NCBI RefSeq assembly: GCF_001039355.2
Contig: NW_019776120.1
Coordinates: 1-64,000, forward strand
Direction of reading: 5' to 3'
Length of the DNA: 64,000 bases
Source of the DNA: Lingula anatina
Lineage: Eukaryota; Brachiopoda; Lingulata; Lingulida; Lingulidae
Part shown: positions 47,171 through 60,014 of the stretch, piece after piece
Numbering within the stretch: position 1 is the stretch's first letter
Layout: the number at the start of each line of letters is the position of its first letter
The notes under the pieces: generated by a model
The model's database searches: none
What the model saw: only the letters and a program-made list of their open reading frames with translations
Told to the model about the DNA's origin: nothing
Position numbers and translations under genes: made by a program

Positions 47171-48457
47171 TACATCCACCACTGGTAGACTTGTGCTGAT
47201 CGATCGTGATAAGGGTTGAACATTATTTGGTCCATTTTACTTTCCTCAAGCTGCTTACATAAGGCACATAAATAGCAATATGTCTTAAACTTTTATTCAC
47301 ATGCTTGGATTTCAAGTTGCGTGTTAATTCTGACTAAATGGGTGCTTAAAACGTAAGCGGTGTTTGCTCCCACAACATATCGAGGGTGTGCGGCATCTAC
47401 ACTAAGACGTAAAGGGCTCCGTGCTAACCGATGTTTTTCTAGACCTTACCTGACCTGACCTGACCTGACCTCTGACCTCTGACCTCTGACCTGACCTGAC
47501 CTGACCTGACCTGACCTGACCTCTGACCTGACCTGACCTGACCTCTGACCTGACTTGACCTGACCTGACACAGCACCGTACATAAAGTTAACAAAAGGCT
47601 GTAGTAGTGATATCACCCTATGCGTGGTGGTATTGGGAGAGTGATGTCAGCGTATTCTATATAAAATAAGGGGTTTTGGGGTGGGAAACACGTATGGTTT
47701 CCCTTTGTTTGTATGATAAACAAACCACTGCATCATGTATATCAGGCTTGTGGGCAGCGCATTATTTAATATTTATTTGCCCTTGCTCGTAGTTACTTAC
47801 GATGGCCAAAAAAGCGCGCAATATCATCGGACAGCGTCCGAGAAAATTTTCACCTAAACTAGGAAATAGCGGAAAGCTACGTCGATAACTTAAAAACAAA
47901 ATCATGTGTAACTGAGCCACTGACGCTGTTCCCTGATATAAACGGTATCCAGGAATTGCTTAGATAAAGTAATATAATGAATAGATGGATTGCCATATTT
48001 GACTGGTTAGTGAATTATTCTTAGCTGAGCTATCAGAAAGTTAGCTATCAGAAAGTTAGACCGACTCGGACAACTATTATAATTTAAATCCAGTAAGAGA
48101 CTATTAAACTGATTATACACAGTACAATGCGCCTTTTCCCAAGTAGTTTAATTTCTACTGATACTATTCAAATGATGTAATGTTTACGGTAGAGGTACCT
48201 TCGACATTCAAAGCAAACTAATTATTTCTCCCTGAACACGAAATTGTGTGCTTATAATTAACGGAGAATTTTCCATGTAAGCTAACCAAGGGACATTTAT
48301 TCGTATTTTGAACACCCGTAAGTTAGGGTGTTTTTCATATCCATTGATACCACTGCCTTGACGTATGTCTTATACTTATGAATATCAACATAATACAGAC
48401 AATACAGCACCGCTATAATTATCATTGCACCAAGTTACCTCTTTCTGTTTTTTGAAG
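47171..48457. repeat. Upstream intron/flank of the unit 4 SOCS exon (no gene seen)
   Basis: Matches the unit 2 sequence 15,240-16,715 rather than units 1 and 3. It carries a TGACC minisatellite at 47,449-47,570. It ends with a pyrimidine-rich acceptor (CTTTCTGTTTTTTGAAG) just before the exon. No upstream ankyrin exon of the plus-strand gene can be recognised. Confidence 0.6.
47449..47570. repeat. TGACC/TGACCTC minisatellite
   Basis: Tandem CCTGA pentamers mixed with CTCTGAC heptamers. The paralogous sites at 16,240 and 46,104 have only two or three units, so it expanded here. Confidence 0.95.
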
Positions 48458-49212
48458 GTAATCCAGATACTGCCAGGTTCCTTCCCAAGTACAAATACAG
48501 TTTGTTTAGGGTGAGAGAGAGAGGAAAGACCGCCCTGACTCCTCTGGAGATAGTTCTCAAGTCCAGTTCCTCCAATCTAACAACTTTATTAAAAATACCG
48601 ATAGATGCTGGAGTGGAAATAACTCAAAAGATTGACTGGTGTAAACTGTTGAGAAAATCACGATATATCATAAACAGAAACGTTGTGGAACTGATTAAGA
48701 TTTTATTACAGCTTGGCGCTGTGAATGTAGTAAGGGATTGGTTTGAAGAGATGGTGGTGGAAAAAATCTGGGGAAAATTTTACGTGGCATCTCATGTTAT
48801 AAGGTACGAGGCAGACCTGCATTCCCTGGTACAGATCATGTTGTTACTGGCTGTGACAGAAGGGGACATTAAGGACGATCTGAGAATGCTGCACTCCGTG
48901 GGACTCAAGTACAACCTTGTTAACAGTATCTCTGCCACTCATCTTGAACTTCCTGTGGATTTAGACTCAAAAATCACCAAGTTTTATCAAGACAATTTAG
49001 CGTGTTTTCCTTCTCTGCTACACTGCTGTGTTCGAGCCATACGCAGAACTCTCGGGGAGGGGAAAGTTACTGAAAGTCGTATAAAAAGTTTGAAGCTTCC
49101 AGACTCTTTGCTTAAACTACTAACTTTACCAGAACTAGATAACATCATGAACATGAGGTTTCCTTTTATGGAAGATACAATATATTTAGTCAGTGGAATA
49201 AGCAATGACTAA
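48458..49212 (+). CDS. Ankyrin/SOCS-box (ASB-like) protein, terminal exon, only intact copy
   Basis: The exon starts after TTTTTTGAAG with two bases of a split codon and runs 250 codons to a TGA. Residues 15-50 of the exon look like an ankyrin repeat (TALTPLEIVLKSSSSNLTTL, IDAGVEI), followed by VVELIKILLQLGAVNVVRDW. Near residues 185-225 is a SOCS-box-like segment: FPSLLHCCVRAIRRTLGEGK then IKSLKLPDSLLKLLTLPEL, with the expected Leu/Cys-rich BC-box helix and the KLP loop. In ASB proteins this recruits elongin B/C and cullin 5 to make a ubiquitin ligase whose substrate is bound by the ankyrin repeats. Upstream exons are not seen. It faces ankyrin-Death gene 4 tail to tail. The SOCS call is by pattern, not by search. 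Confidence 0.72.
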
Positions 49213-49278
49213 AACAGCCACTGATGCCTTTTCTATTTTCTTTTCATCTATGTGTATTAGACATAACAATACCAACAG

Positions 49279-49362
<84 letters not shown>

Positions 49363-50330
49363 TTTTTATGAATTTCAATAACTCTTTACTTAAATGTATT
49401 TTCTCTACCAGAGGAGAAAAATTCCAATCTCTAAATCTGTTTTTGGGTTCGTGGTAAAAGAAATAATAGAGAAACATTCAAAGCGTAAGGGGTGTATTCT
49501 GAACAGATTTTATGAAAGACGCTTTAAAACGCATTTTCTTTTCTACACAATTAATACAAGAGTAAGCCAACAGTGCAAATGATTGCTTGTGGCTTTCTTC
49601 CTAATAGGAATCAGTTTAGCCAAATACTGTAAATGAAATGCCAAATGTCTAACTTGACAAGAGTGCTTAGAATACCATACATAATATAAAATTTAGTTGA
49701 CACTGTTAAACGAAAATTAATGATTCCTTCAAAATATAAAACCAATGCAAGTCCTTTGCCTCATACATTTACTGAATCCGTATCATAGGCCTCAGAGGGA
49801 AAATAAATTTATTTTTAAGGTTATTTTATTTTTTTAATGTAGGAACCTTGTTTCTGATGCTTTCATCAGAATTTTTTCAAGAAGATCCTGAAATATAAAC
49901 TAATAGATACGTTTTGTCCACTCTTCACTCTTGTTGAAAAGCAACTTTTGATAAAAACAGTACTAGGTAGCCGTGCGCTTAATTCACTAATGAAAAATCA
50001 GACTATGATAAGTACAATCACAAAATTAAAATTTATTGTACAAACAGAAAAACGGTACAGTTGAAACGTAAAAGAAAAATGTCAACCAAGTGTGTATAAA
50101 GAGACTACAATTTTCTACCATGTTGTATTACATTTTAGAACTTCTTTTCTTGACAAATTCTGCTAAATTGTGTTTCTGGCACATAGCCTGAAGTATATAG
50201 TATTTTTTGTGAATAGTAAATTGTAACTTAGAATACAAGTTTTTTTTTTTTCTTATTTAGGTGATGTTATTGGGTTACTGTACGGATGTGTGTCACTTTT
50301 TTTTTTACATACAATGAAAGATTAAAAAGG
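49213..50330. repeat. 3' flank of the unit 4 SOCS exon, with (TA)n tract
   Basis: Collinear with the other SOCS 3' flanks. Contains TA at 49,281-49,354 followed by T. No gene seen. Confidence 0.6.
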
Positions 50331-50490
50331 TTCCAAGTCATCCGAGACGTAGCATATCCGGTTCATTTCCATCACGTTGGGCAACGTGACGTCATCTGTG
50401 CATGGAGAGAAGACGAAAGCCTTTGAAACTCGACCTCTGGCATGGTCCATATCTCATTCAATAACGAGGCATATTTATTCCTCACTTCTT
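50331..50490 (-). pseudogene. Relic of an ankyrin-Death last exon
   Basis: Reads, on the minus strand, from an acceptor-like TTACAG through the start of the C-terminal domain (NKYASLLNEIW-like) to the DLE segment. It has an internal deletion where the other genes have TKSSTDD, and the end of the exon is missing. It is preceded and followed by copies of the same intergenic flank, so it came from a local duplication. Confidence 0.75.
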
Positions 50491-52273
50491 CTGTAAGTTA
50501 ATGTACATTGTTAAAGGTGCCTTTTATTCCAGATACCATTTTTAACATGATTAATGGTTCAGATAATACAAAATACTGGTGACAATATGTACAATTATAC
50601 CATTTAATCAAAGTTATAACAGGCACCCCCTCAAATCCAATGTTTCACTGTGATTTCTACAGATGTAAAGAAATATCTATTAAATTGAAAAGACGCCACC
50701 AAAAGTCACCTGAAAAATAGTTGTGCACTTGATTCGTTAAATGAAGAACAGAATATGGAAAGTAGAATCATTAAGTTAAATTTACTGCACAAAGTGGCAT
50801 TTCGATTCAAATGTTAAAGACACACTTCAAGCAAGTTTGCACAAAGATACCATCATTTCATACATCTGTACTCTGTTATATTACATTTTAGAACTCTCCT
50901 TTTATTGACATATTCTACTAAAACGTATTTTCACCAAAATGTCAAGGGCATATGCATGAACTATGCAGTTTGCTGTGTATAGCGACTTTGAAATCAAAAT
51001 TCAAGATTTCTTCTTATTTGGGTGATATTATTAAACAGACCTTTCTTTCCAGTAAGTTCTTATCAGACACGTGACAGAAAGTACCATACAGATATACCAC
51101 TCTTGTCTTAATATATTTCATTTTACTAGTGCAAAACAATTAGCGTCTAAATCTTCCATGTACCCGGATTCTTGCATGTACACAAATCCATATATGCAAA
51201 TTTATAAAATACAAAACAAAGCCTATGTAGCTGATTAATTGCAATCACAACCACAAACAAAAATAGTTAAATGTACACAACATGTAAATAATGAACACAT
51301 ATTCATCTTGAGTGCAGGTGTGATTCATAATATTAGTATAATCATTACGATTATGCTAATTCATATAACCCAGCAGCATATATAATATAAAATACAAAAC
51401 AAAGCCTATGTCAAAATTAATTGCAATCATCACCACTCACAAATTATTTAAAGGTACACAACATTTAAATAATGAACACATATTTATCTTGAATACAGGT
51501 GTGATTCACAATATTAGTATAATCAGATCAATTGAAATACGTTGAAAACATAGAATGCTGTACATAAATTTTATAGATATACTCTTGGCGAAAGAAAATC
51601 ATTGTACATCTAACAATTTTATCTTAACCAAGGAATAACTTAACACCACATCAAATAAAGCAATGACATCGGATGTAAATAGCAAGCATTATCAGAATGA
51701 ATGCAATAAATGTACAATATTTCAAAGTATTTTCTACTTTTTAAGGCAGCTATGAAAATTAATTTTAAGTTATCCATATATGTTAAATGAATGGAAGACA
51801 AACCAGTTTTTCAATAAATCATCAATCACCTAATCAGAAATAATAATATTCTGATGGTTTCCTTTAAGAACAACAGTAATCCTGAGTTCCAGGTCGTAGA
51901 TGGCTACTGAACACACCAACCTATATTTTAATTATTGAGAAGGAATCAAACAAAGAGTTGTTAGTAAAGTTTGACATACAGATATAGGCTTGGGATAAGT
52001 AAGATGTACTCTTTCATTTTTATATAACGGTAGGCCAGTCTTAGGTTGGAAAAATGGTGACAACGTTTTTTCAACTGATTCTGGTCCGTTAATGGCCTAA
52101 TAATAAAGCATATATTATATATTTTTTTCTGCCAATAAGACTCTTATCGTGACAAAACGTGTTCAAAACATGTTTGCTACTTCTATAAAATCAATTTACA
52201 AGCCATATGTACTGAAATGTTGTTGACCATTCTATCAATTGGAAAAGACACATCTTCTATTTAACACAACTCT
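50491..52273. repeat. Duplicated intergenic flank in unit 4 (no gene seen)
   Basis: From about 50,710 this repeats the flank seen at 49,970 and is collinear with 5,480-7,550. A local tandem duplication of about 180 bp is visible at 51,208-51,365 and 51,391-51,530. The empty TTAA site for MITE copy 1 is near 51,646. Confidence 0.6.
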
Positions 52274-55200
52274 TCATTCGACCATCTTAACGAATGTAGC
52301 CCCATTCCGGCAGACACCCTTCCCAGCGAAGCGATACTTGACCACGGCTTTGTTGCTGTCGTTGTCATTCACCTTGGCATTGGCGTTTAAGCTCTCAAGT
52401 GGAACAACCAAAGATTCCAAGTCTTCAGAAACGTAGCATCTCAGGTTCATCTCCGTCATGTTGGACAATGTGACTTCATCTGTGGTTGACTTAGTGCGTT
52501 GGAGGGAGGAAGCAAACTTTTGGAACTCGTCCTCTGGCATGGCCCATATATCATTCAATAACGAGACATATTTATTCCTGACTTTGTCTGTAAGTAAGAA
52601 AAAAAAATGTTGAATTAATAAACTTCGATCAAAGTTGCTTATTTTGAACTATAAAAACAAATGAAATATGATTAATACGTTTAATCAACCCGACAGATAG
52701 GCTATTTTTTCTCATAACATTTAGTAGAATAAACACATAAACGGCCCAAGTGTATTTAAAATATCGGATCTGTTAAATACCACTAACCCAGGCATGCGTT
52801 CAGCTGATGGTCCTTCAGAGCCTTGAACAGGTCATGGGCTGTTGCTCCAGCCGACCTTTCTTTCCACAGCCACAGAATCTGGAAGGATTGCTCCTGTGCA
52901 TGGCGTTGGTTCTCGTACTCTATGTTGTCTAGCTTGGCGTCTGGGATTTCCAGTTGTGCACGTGCCAGCGTACGGATATCTTTGAGAGACACGTGATCAC
53001 TTATTGCCAAAATCACCTCGCGAAGAAGATGGGCCTGAAAAAAACAACACTGATCTTGTCATTCTAGAGCTTGACTGAGCATGTTAAACCCCCAAAAATA
53101 ATAAAAGAGAAAATTAAAAGGGAAACAAAAACGGAAAATAAAGAAAAAAGGAAGCACGTTATGGCATATACCTGATTACTTTACAAATGAAGAATTATTA
53201 CGTCATTTGACAGTACTAACCTGTATTGGTGGCAAGGCATATCTATGGATCACAATCTTAACGTGTTCATGACCTCTTTTTACAGCCATGTCATATGCTG
53301 TTTCTTTGTACTACATTATAAAGTTAAGACAAATATTCAGTCGCATCATTAACATAATGTGTATGTACGGGAAGTTAGATATATCAGTGCAGTTATGACC
53401 AATTGTTTACTTTTCATATTATTTTAAACGGTAATTATATAATATAATAAAATTAACAAATTTAATTAATTATTCTAAACATTGTGTGATGAATCATCTA
53501 TTCAGCAAAATCCAGTGTACATGTATGTTACCAACCAACTAAGGACATTTTGTGTATATAGTATTATGTACCTACAAACCTTATCCGTGATATAAGGATC
53601 AGCTCCATGCTCCAGGAGAAGCTTCACGATGTCTTTATGGCCTTTATATGCTGCCTCATGTAATGCAGTTCTCCCCCACTGGTAACAATATATAAGTGTT
53701 ATAATGATGATATAAGATATTGTTTTTCTTTATATTTTATTAATGCAATGAACGGGAAGGAATTAATTTGCATATGTAACACCAGTCCTATATTTTCTTT
53801 CTTTACATTTTATTCACTCATTATAACCAGATAAAAAGTAAACAATTAAACAAACTCATCGATCATTGACAAAATAGTGGAAGTACATGTATACCCTCCT
53901 TATGTATATCACGCCAGCCGACAAAGACCACGGTGATTTATCTATACAACAGTACATAAACTGCCACAAACCTGATCCATGATATTAGTTATCACTTTTG
54001 GCTTACTTTTCATGTTATTTTTAAACGGTAATTATACGATAAAATAAAATATACAAAGGATGATCAGTGCGAATAAGGGGGTAAAAGTGCCCACTTTTGT
54101 TCATGAAAAATAAATTGTGAATGAATGGAAAAAAAAATTATGCCAAATTAAAGTTGGGGTCTTACACTTTTATGATCCACTTTAAAAAAAAATATTGAAT
54201 CTGAAATATAAAAATTTAATGTCAAAATGACCTTGTCAAATATTCATGAAAATATGTGTTTTAGGGGGGTCTGAATTGCAATGCTACATATCAAGTTATA
54301 GTAAGGTGACAACTGTGAGATTTTGTAAATTGGTACAGAAGGTGCCCATGTAAAAAAGTAAGGCAATATGTGGCCAATCATTGTTTGTGANAAAATATCG
54401 GATCTGTTAAATACCACTAACCCAGGCATGCGTTCAGCTGATGGTCCTTCAGAGCCTTGAACAGGTCATGGGCTGTTGCTCCAGCCGACCTTTCTTTCCA
54501 CAGCCACAGAATCTGGAAGGATTGCTCCTGTGCATGGCGTTGGTTCTCGTACTCTATGTTGTCTAGCTTGGCGTCTGGGATTTCCAGTTGTGCACGTGCC
54601 AGCGTACGGATATCTTTGAGAGACACGTGATCACTTATTGCCAAAATCACCTCGCGAAGAAGATGGGCCTGAAAAAAACAACACTGATCTTGTCATTCTA
54701 GAGCTTGACTGAGCATGTTAACCCCCCAAAAATAATAAAAGAGAAAATTAAAAGGGAAACAAAAACGGAAAATAAAGAAAAAAGGAAGCACGTTATGGCA
54801 TATACCTGATTACTTTACAAATGAAGAATTATTACGTCATTTGACAGTACTAACCTGTATTGGTGGCAAGGCATATCTATGGATCACAATCTTAACGTGT
54901 TCATGACCTCTTTTTACAGCCATGTCATATGCTGTTTCTTTGTACTACATTATAAAGTTAAGACAAATATTCAGTCGCATCATTAACATAATGTGTATGT
55001 ACGGGAAGTTAGATATATCAGTGCAGTTATGACCAATTGTTTACTTTTCATATTATTTTAAACGGTAATTATATAATATAATAAAATTAACAAATTTAAT
55101 TAATTATTCTAAACATTGTGTGATGAATCATCTATTCAGCAAAATCCAGTGTACATGTATGTTACCAACCAACTAAGGACATTTTGTGTATATAGTATTA

Positions 55201-55312
55201 TGTACCTACAAACCTTATCCGTGATATAAGGATCAGCTCCATGCTCCAGGAGAAGCTTCACGATGTCTTTATGGCCTTTATATGCTGCCTCATGTAATGC
55301 AGTTCTCCCCCA
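52274..55312 (-). CDS. Ankyrin-repeat and Death-domain protein, gene 4 (5' part missing)
   Basis: Exons in order: 53,678-53,580 (ankyrin, WGRTALHEAAYKGHKDIVKL), 53,310-53,221 (90-bp partial repeat), 53,034-52,788 (Death, [20 protein letters not shown]), 52,587-52,274 (last exon ending FVKMVE). A second set, 55,312-55,214, 54,944-54,855 and 54,668-54,422, is an almost exact copy separated by one N and is best read as the same locus assembled twice. No exons are found further upstream, because array homology ends near 60,015 inside an intron. The gene is either truncated or incompletely assembled. Role as for gene 1. Confidence 0.75.
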
Positions 55313-56024
55313 CTGGTAACAATATATAAGTGTTATAATGATGATATAAGATATTGTTTTTCTTTATATTTTATTAATGCAATGAACGGGAAGGAATTAA
55401 TTTGCATATGTAACACCAGTCCTATATTTTCTTTCTTTACATTTTATTCACTCATTATAACCAGATAAAAAGTAAACAATTAAACAAACTCATCGATCAT
55501 TGACAAAATAGTGGAAGTACATGTATACCCTCCTTATGTATATCACGCCAGCCGACAAAGACCACGGTAATTTATCTATACAACAGTACATAAACTGCCA
55601 CAAACCTGATCCATGATATTAGTTATCACTTTTGGCTTACTTTTCATGTTATTTTTAAACGGTAATTATACGATAAAATAAAATATACAAAGGATGATCA
55701 GTGCGAATAAGGGGGTAAAAGTGCCCACTTTTGTTCATGAAAAATAAATTGTGAATGAATGGAAAAAAAAATTATGCCAAATTAAAGTTGGGGTCTTACA
55801 CTTTTATGATCCACTTTAAAAAAAAATATTGAATCTGAAATATAAAAATTTAATGTCAAAATGACCTTGTCAAATATTCATGAAAATATGTGTTTTAGGG
55901 GGGTCTGAATTGCAATGCTACATATCAAGTTATAGTAAGGTGACAACTGTGAGATTTTGTAAATTGGTACAGAAGGTGCCCATGTAAAAAAGTAAGGCAA
56001 TATGTGGCCAATCATTGTTTGTGA
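52758..56024. repeat. 1,633-bp segment assembled twice around a single N
   Basis: 52,758-54,390 and 54,392-56,024 match at a constant offset of 1,634 with no length change. I noticed only two substitutions (GTTAAACCCCC/GTTAACCCCCC, and CACGGTGATT/CACGGTAATT). Position 54,391 is N. This is what an unmerged overlap between two contig ends looks like. Confidence 0.93.
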
Positions 56025-59000
56025 TCAATATTTTTATTACTTTATTTGTACATGTAGTGCTGATTGAAAGAAGAATCTTACAGTAACTTGAGGGTAAAAG
56101 ATGTTCATTTTTTATATGAGCCCCTGCCTCAGACAAGCTAATTTTTCACTGTTGAAAAGACATGAATATAAGGTGAGATATATGTGAAAATCAGCTTGTC
56201 TGAGGGTTGGGCTCGATATGTACTCAAACTAAATAGGGACATTTTCAGTCCATATGCTAGCAGGCGGCCATGTTTTTTCCTGCCATGAGGTAGCTGCTAC
56301 ATGCTTACATAGGATGGCTAGGCAGATACAGTGAAGCTTTTGTACAAAAAGAACAACCCAAAATAAAATGTAGGTCTTTGAAAGGAAAATAGGGATTAGA
56401 GTCAGTTAAATATTTTCATTTACAACAAAAAAAGAAAAGTCATTTTCATGTAATGCATGCTATCAAAAAAAAAAAAAAAAAAAAAAAGGGTGGGGGAATA
56501 TGGATAGGAAATATGGAGTCCAAATACAGTAAGTATATCTTACTTTCATTCTTATTTCTTAGGATTAAGAAAGATTTAATGTAAAATGTGCTTCAGATAT
56601 TCAAAGTTATATTAATTATCATAATAGCAGATGTACATTGCGGTGGCTCCTACTTTATATAGAGACCCATGCTGAAATAGACCTCTACACATAAGGGTGG
56701 CTTGACACAACCCCCTCTAATGGGCATGAAAGTACATTTTGTACAACCAAAATTGCTGTGTTAATGTCCCCTTTTATGTTTATTTTGCATAAAAAGTAAA
56801 ATAAAAGGCCCCATCACACACCCTAGTTTAGTTACTTATGACCTAATCTTCAACACCAGCACTATTCATAGTAGCTTTGCAGAGTTTTTTTTCTTCTTTT
56901 TTCACCAAAATGCTATGAATGACTTTATTTGTCAAGGAAATCAGTGAGAACCTATTGACTTGGTAAATAGTCCATACAAGAGACCACCAGCCTATAATAA
57001 ATACCAGAAGTTTACCAGATAAAGCAAGCTAGCCAATATACTGATGAGCATCTGCTAGATGGCCAGTTTGAAATCAGTGTATGCAAGGATGCACCCGATT
57101 TAATCAGAGCCAAAATAGTTAATTAAGACACACATCTAGCCACCGGTGCACATTATGGATTCAGACCTCCCATAGCAAAACTAGACCCATCAGTGGCTGG
57201 TACTGACAGTGTAAAGCTGGTTCCAAGACAGTTGGAAGTTGTGCACATATCACTTCATTCCTGTGGCATATGGGGATTGCCATGAGGCAGGGATGCAATT
57301 GAAAATAATGTTGTGGAGAAGGCTGTTTGGATGTCTCACATTTACCAACATCAAATGGTGACAGTGTTAGCGAGACAAAAAGTGTTTCGGACAGCACATC
57401 TGGTGAATTATTTATTGTTTCATTATACATTTTTAATACTCATATTTGTATATTTGTATAAAATAACTCTTGCATTGAATTCTATACAAGGTCTTTATCA
57501 CATACATAATCATATATGAAGTATTTTTTTAGGTGATTTAATTTCATTGTCATACAGATTATTGGCCATAACTGTTATTATGTGTACAATATTTTCATTT
57601 AGTTTTTAGTTATACCTTACATTATTTTGGTACAATTTATACCTTGTTTATTTTATGGTTTATGGAAACATTCCAAATAGCTGTTTAAAGTGCTTTTACA
57701 CATGATTTTTTTTTTTTGTTACTGTAACAGCCTTTTGCTTTTAGCATTTTTTACTATTCCTTAGAGCCTCGTACAAAATGTGTATTGGTTAAAAATACTA
57801 TTATTTAGACCAACAAATGTTGGTCTGTGAAAAAAGTTATATAAAATTAATAAATACCCTGAAAGAAGTTTCTCTAGTAGTCTTTTATACAGCTAGGTGA
57901 AATCAGTGATGGCTTCTGTGAGAAAATACCGTAATATACCACCCCTCCCTCTCTTCTCTAGGATTAAAAAAAAAAAAAAAACAACCAAACACCACAATTC
58001 CAGACTTGACATTTAATATGGATTATTTTTTTCCAAATAAATTTTTCATCAGGTTTTTCCTATTTTGCAGACTGATAAATGAAAATAGGAATTAAAATCG
58101 TTCTTTAATAACTTTTAATTATCTATTTGATGTCATTGTGACTTCATTTCATTAATGGAATTCGCCAGAGAAGCAAACAAAAACACATTGCCTATTCTAT
58201 GTCATACAACAACCATTAAAAGGGATATTTTAGACCTCCATATTTTCTAAATTTTTGTCTGTAAAAGAGTTAAACGTTCCACAAAAGGACCCTCATGTCA
58301 GTGTCTTGTCACAGTAACGGTCGATGTTACGCCTGACTTCTTCTGGCTGCTACCAGCGCTCTCAAGTGGCAAGGCATTTAATGGGATAGGTTTTTAAAGT
58401 TCACTCTGGAATAATATTACAGGCATTGGTCAAAATCTGCCCAATTTGGTCCAGTTTTGTTGTAGGACATGTAGGCCATTGATTCGGAGAGTAATGGCCT
58501 ACCCACATATTGTCTAAGTGGTTCAAATATGGCGATTTTGATGACCATGGTAGCTGCTCATTCCCTTGGTTCTGTAAGTAAACTGCTACTTATAGTGCTC
58601 TGTGTGAACCGGCAATCTCACCGTGCAACCTAAAATTGTTCCTAAGTTGCCCCCTATCAAATGATAGCCAAGTGGTTCCCCGATTATTTCTTTATTTGAT
58701 CTGGTTCAGGTTTTCGTCGATGACTACCATTGGTGTTTTGGCACCAATGTGGTAACCACTCCAAATACTGACGCTGTTAATGACCTTAGTCACTTTAGAC
58801 ACGGCACACGCTTCGTCGTTGGCCTCTTCTGGATGTCTGTAAACTCTGTTTTGACTGTTGAGCGGTACAGGTGAAATCTGACCTCAATAAAGAAAGCCAC
58901 GAGATTTCAGTGTTCAACCCAGAAACAGTCTAGGTACCCAATTCAATAGAGAAACATACAACGATGTTTTGCTGTTTACAGTGGGTTCCTCAGAGGTCGT

Positions 59001-59941
59001 CTGGTATTCTAACCTGCTAAAACCAGTTTGGTGTTTGCTAAGGGCCTTGAAAAATGCGTTTTGGTGGTAATTTACCCCTCATTCTGAACGGACTAGGTTT
59101 TTTTTTTAGTTGCAACAGCACATCTCGAAGGACAGTGGGTCCTGTACCCTGGTGGTAAGATTTCAATACATTGGGTGTCGCCTCTGTGTAGGTACATCCG
59201 TCTGGGCATTACTCTGTAAAACTGTGCGGCCCGTTTTGTTTGGCGCAATTACCTGTCTGGCAATGCCTGATTTTTAACGCCATTCTGCTACAGATTAACA
59301 AATTTGTAAAACATTGCATAGCTCATTTTACACATTGCGAACGCGACCACTTGCATGCAAAATTTCAAATTCTTCTCTGCAGTAGTTGCCGACATATGGA
59401 TACATTTTTGACAGAACCATGCTTTGCCAAAGCCAAGCTTTGACCTACCCAAAGAAGCACTACCCAATTTAATCACTGCATATTACATAATGCAGCTGCG
59501 CAACAAACCTGGTAATCAGTTAATTGGTAGCGACACACCTGACTACACACTTCTCCATTCACATATCTTATATGAGATCGGAGTTTGTGAAAAAAAAAAA
59601 AAAAACGCATTATCAACTAGGCATACATTCGAAACTGAAATATCCCATATCAAATGTCAAGTCTGTATTTAACATATAACTCTTTTTTACATCACAAGAC
59701 AAGTTTCATTAGAAAAAATCGTTTATGTAATATAAATGCTGAAACAAGTTGCTCTGATTCATAAGACTGCATACAACAGGTAAATCTGGCTACCCCATTA
59801 ACTCATTAAAAATACTAAGTTATAATGCCTCAAACCAAATAATATTTTTCCATGCAACAAATATATGCATAAACTTTATAATAGCAAATTATTAAAAAAA
59901 TTTGAGGATGGGCACTTTGCCAATGGTTTTTCACACTCATC
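55693..59941. mobile_element. 4.2-kb element with GGATGA ends in the gene 4 intron
   Basis: The left end GGATGATCAGTGCGAATAAG and, inverted from the right, GGATGAGTGTGAAAAACCAT share the GGATGA terminus and a later AAAGTGCCCA block. It interrupts intron sequence that is continuous in gene 2 (AAATTTAATTAATTATTC). Because the left end lies in the doubled segment, the element's first 330 bp also appear at 54,059-54,390. Internal ORFs are short; 57,161-57,430 and 59,240-59,443 give nothing I recognise. A related inverted copy is at 9,727-11,923. The target duplication is unclear. Confidence 0.65.
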
Positions 59942-60014
59942 CTTTAATTAATTATTCCAAACATTGTTTAAATGAATCATCTATTCAGCAAAATCCAGTG
60001 CACATGTATGCCAA
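59942..60014 (-). other. Last piece of array homology (gene 4 intron)
   Basis: TTTAATTAATTATTCC to CCAGTGCACATGTATG matches the intron segment that lies 60-70 bp before an ankyrin exon in gene 2 (24,130-24,200). After about 60,014 similarity stops and the expected exon is absent. Confidence 0.75.

Noticed and set aside
46730-47235. ORFs of about 106-152 codons across the gap
   Set aside because: Made mostly of N and G/C homopolymers.
54422-55312. A fifth ankyrin-Death gene
   Set aside because: It is an almost exact copy of 52,788-53,678 separated by one N; best explained as the same locus assembled twice.
57161-57430. Possible transposase ORF in the GGATGA element (with 10,274-10,480)
   Set aside because: Both copies cover the same DNA in opposite orientation, but the predicted peptides are short, broken and unrecognised.
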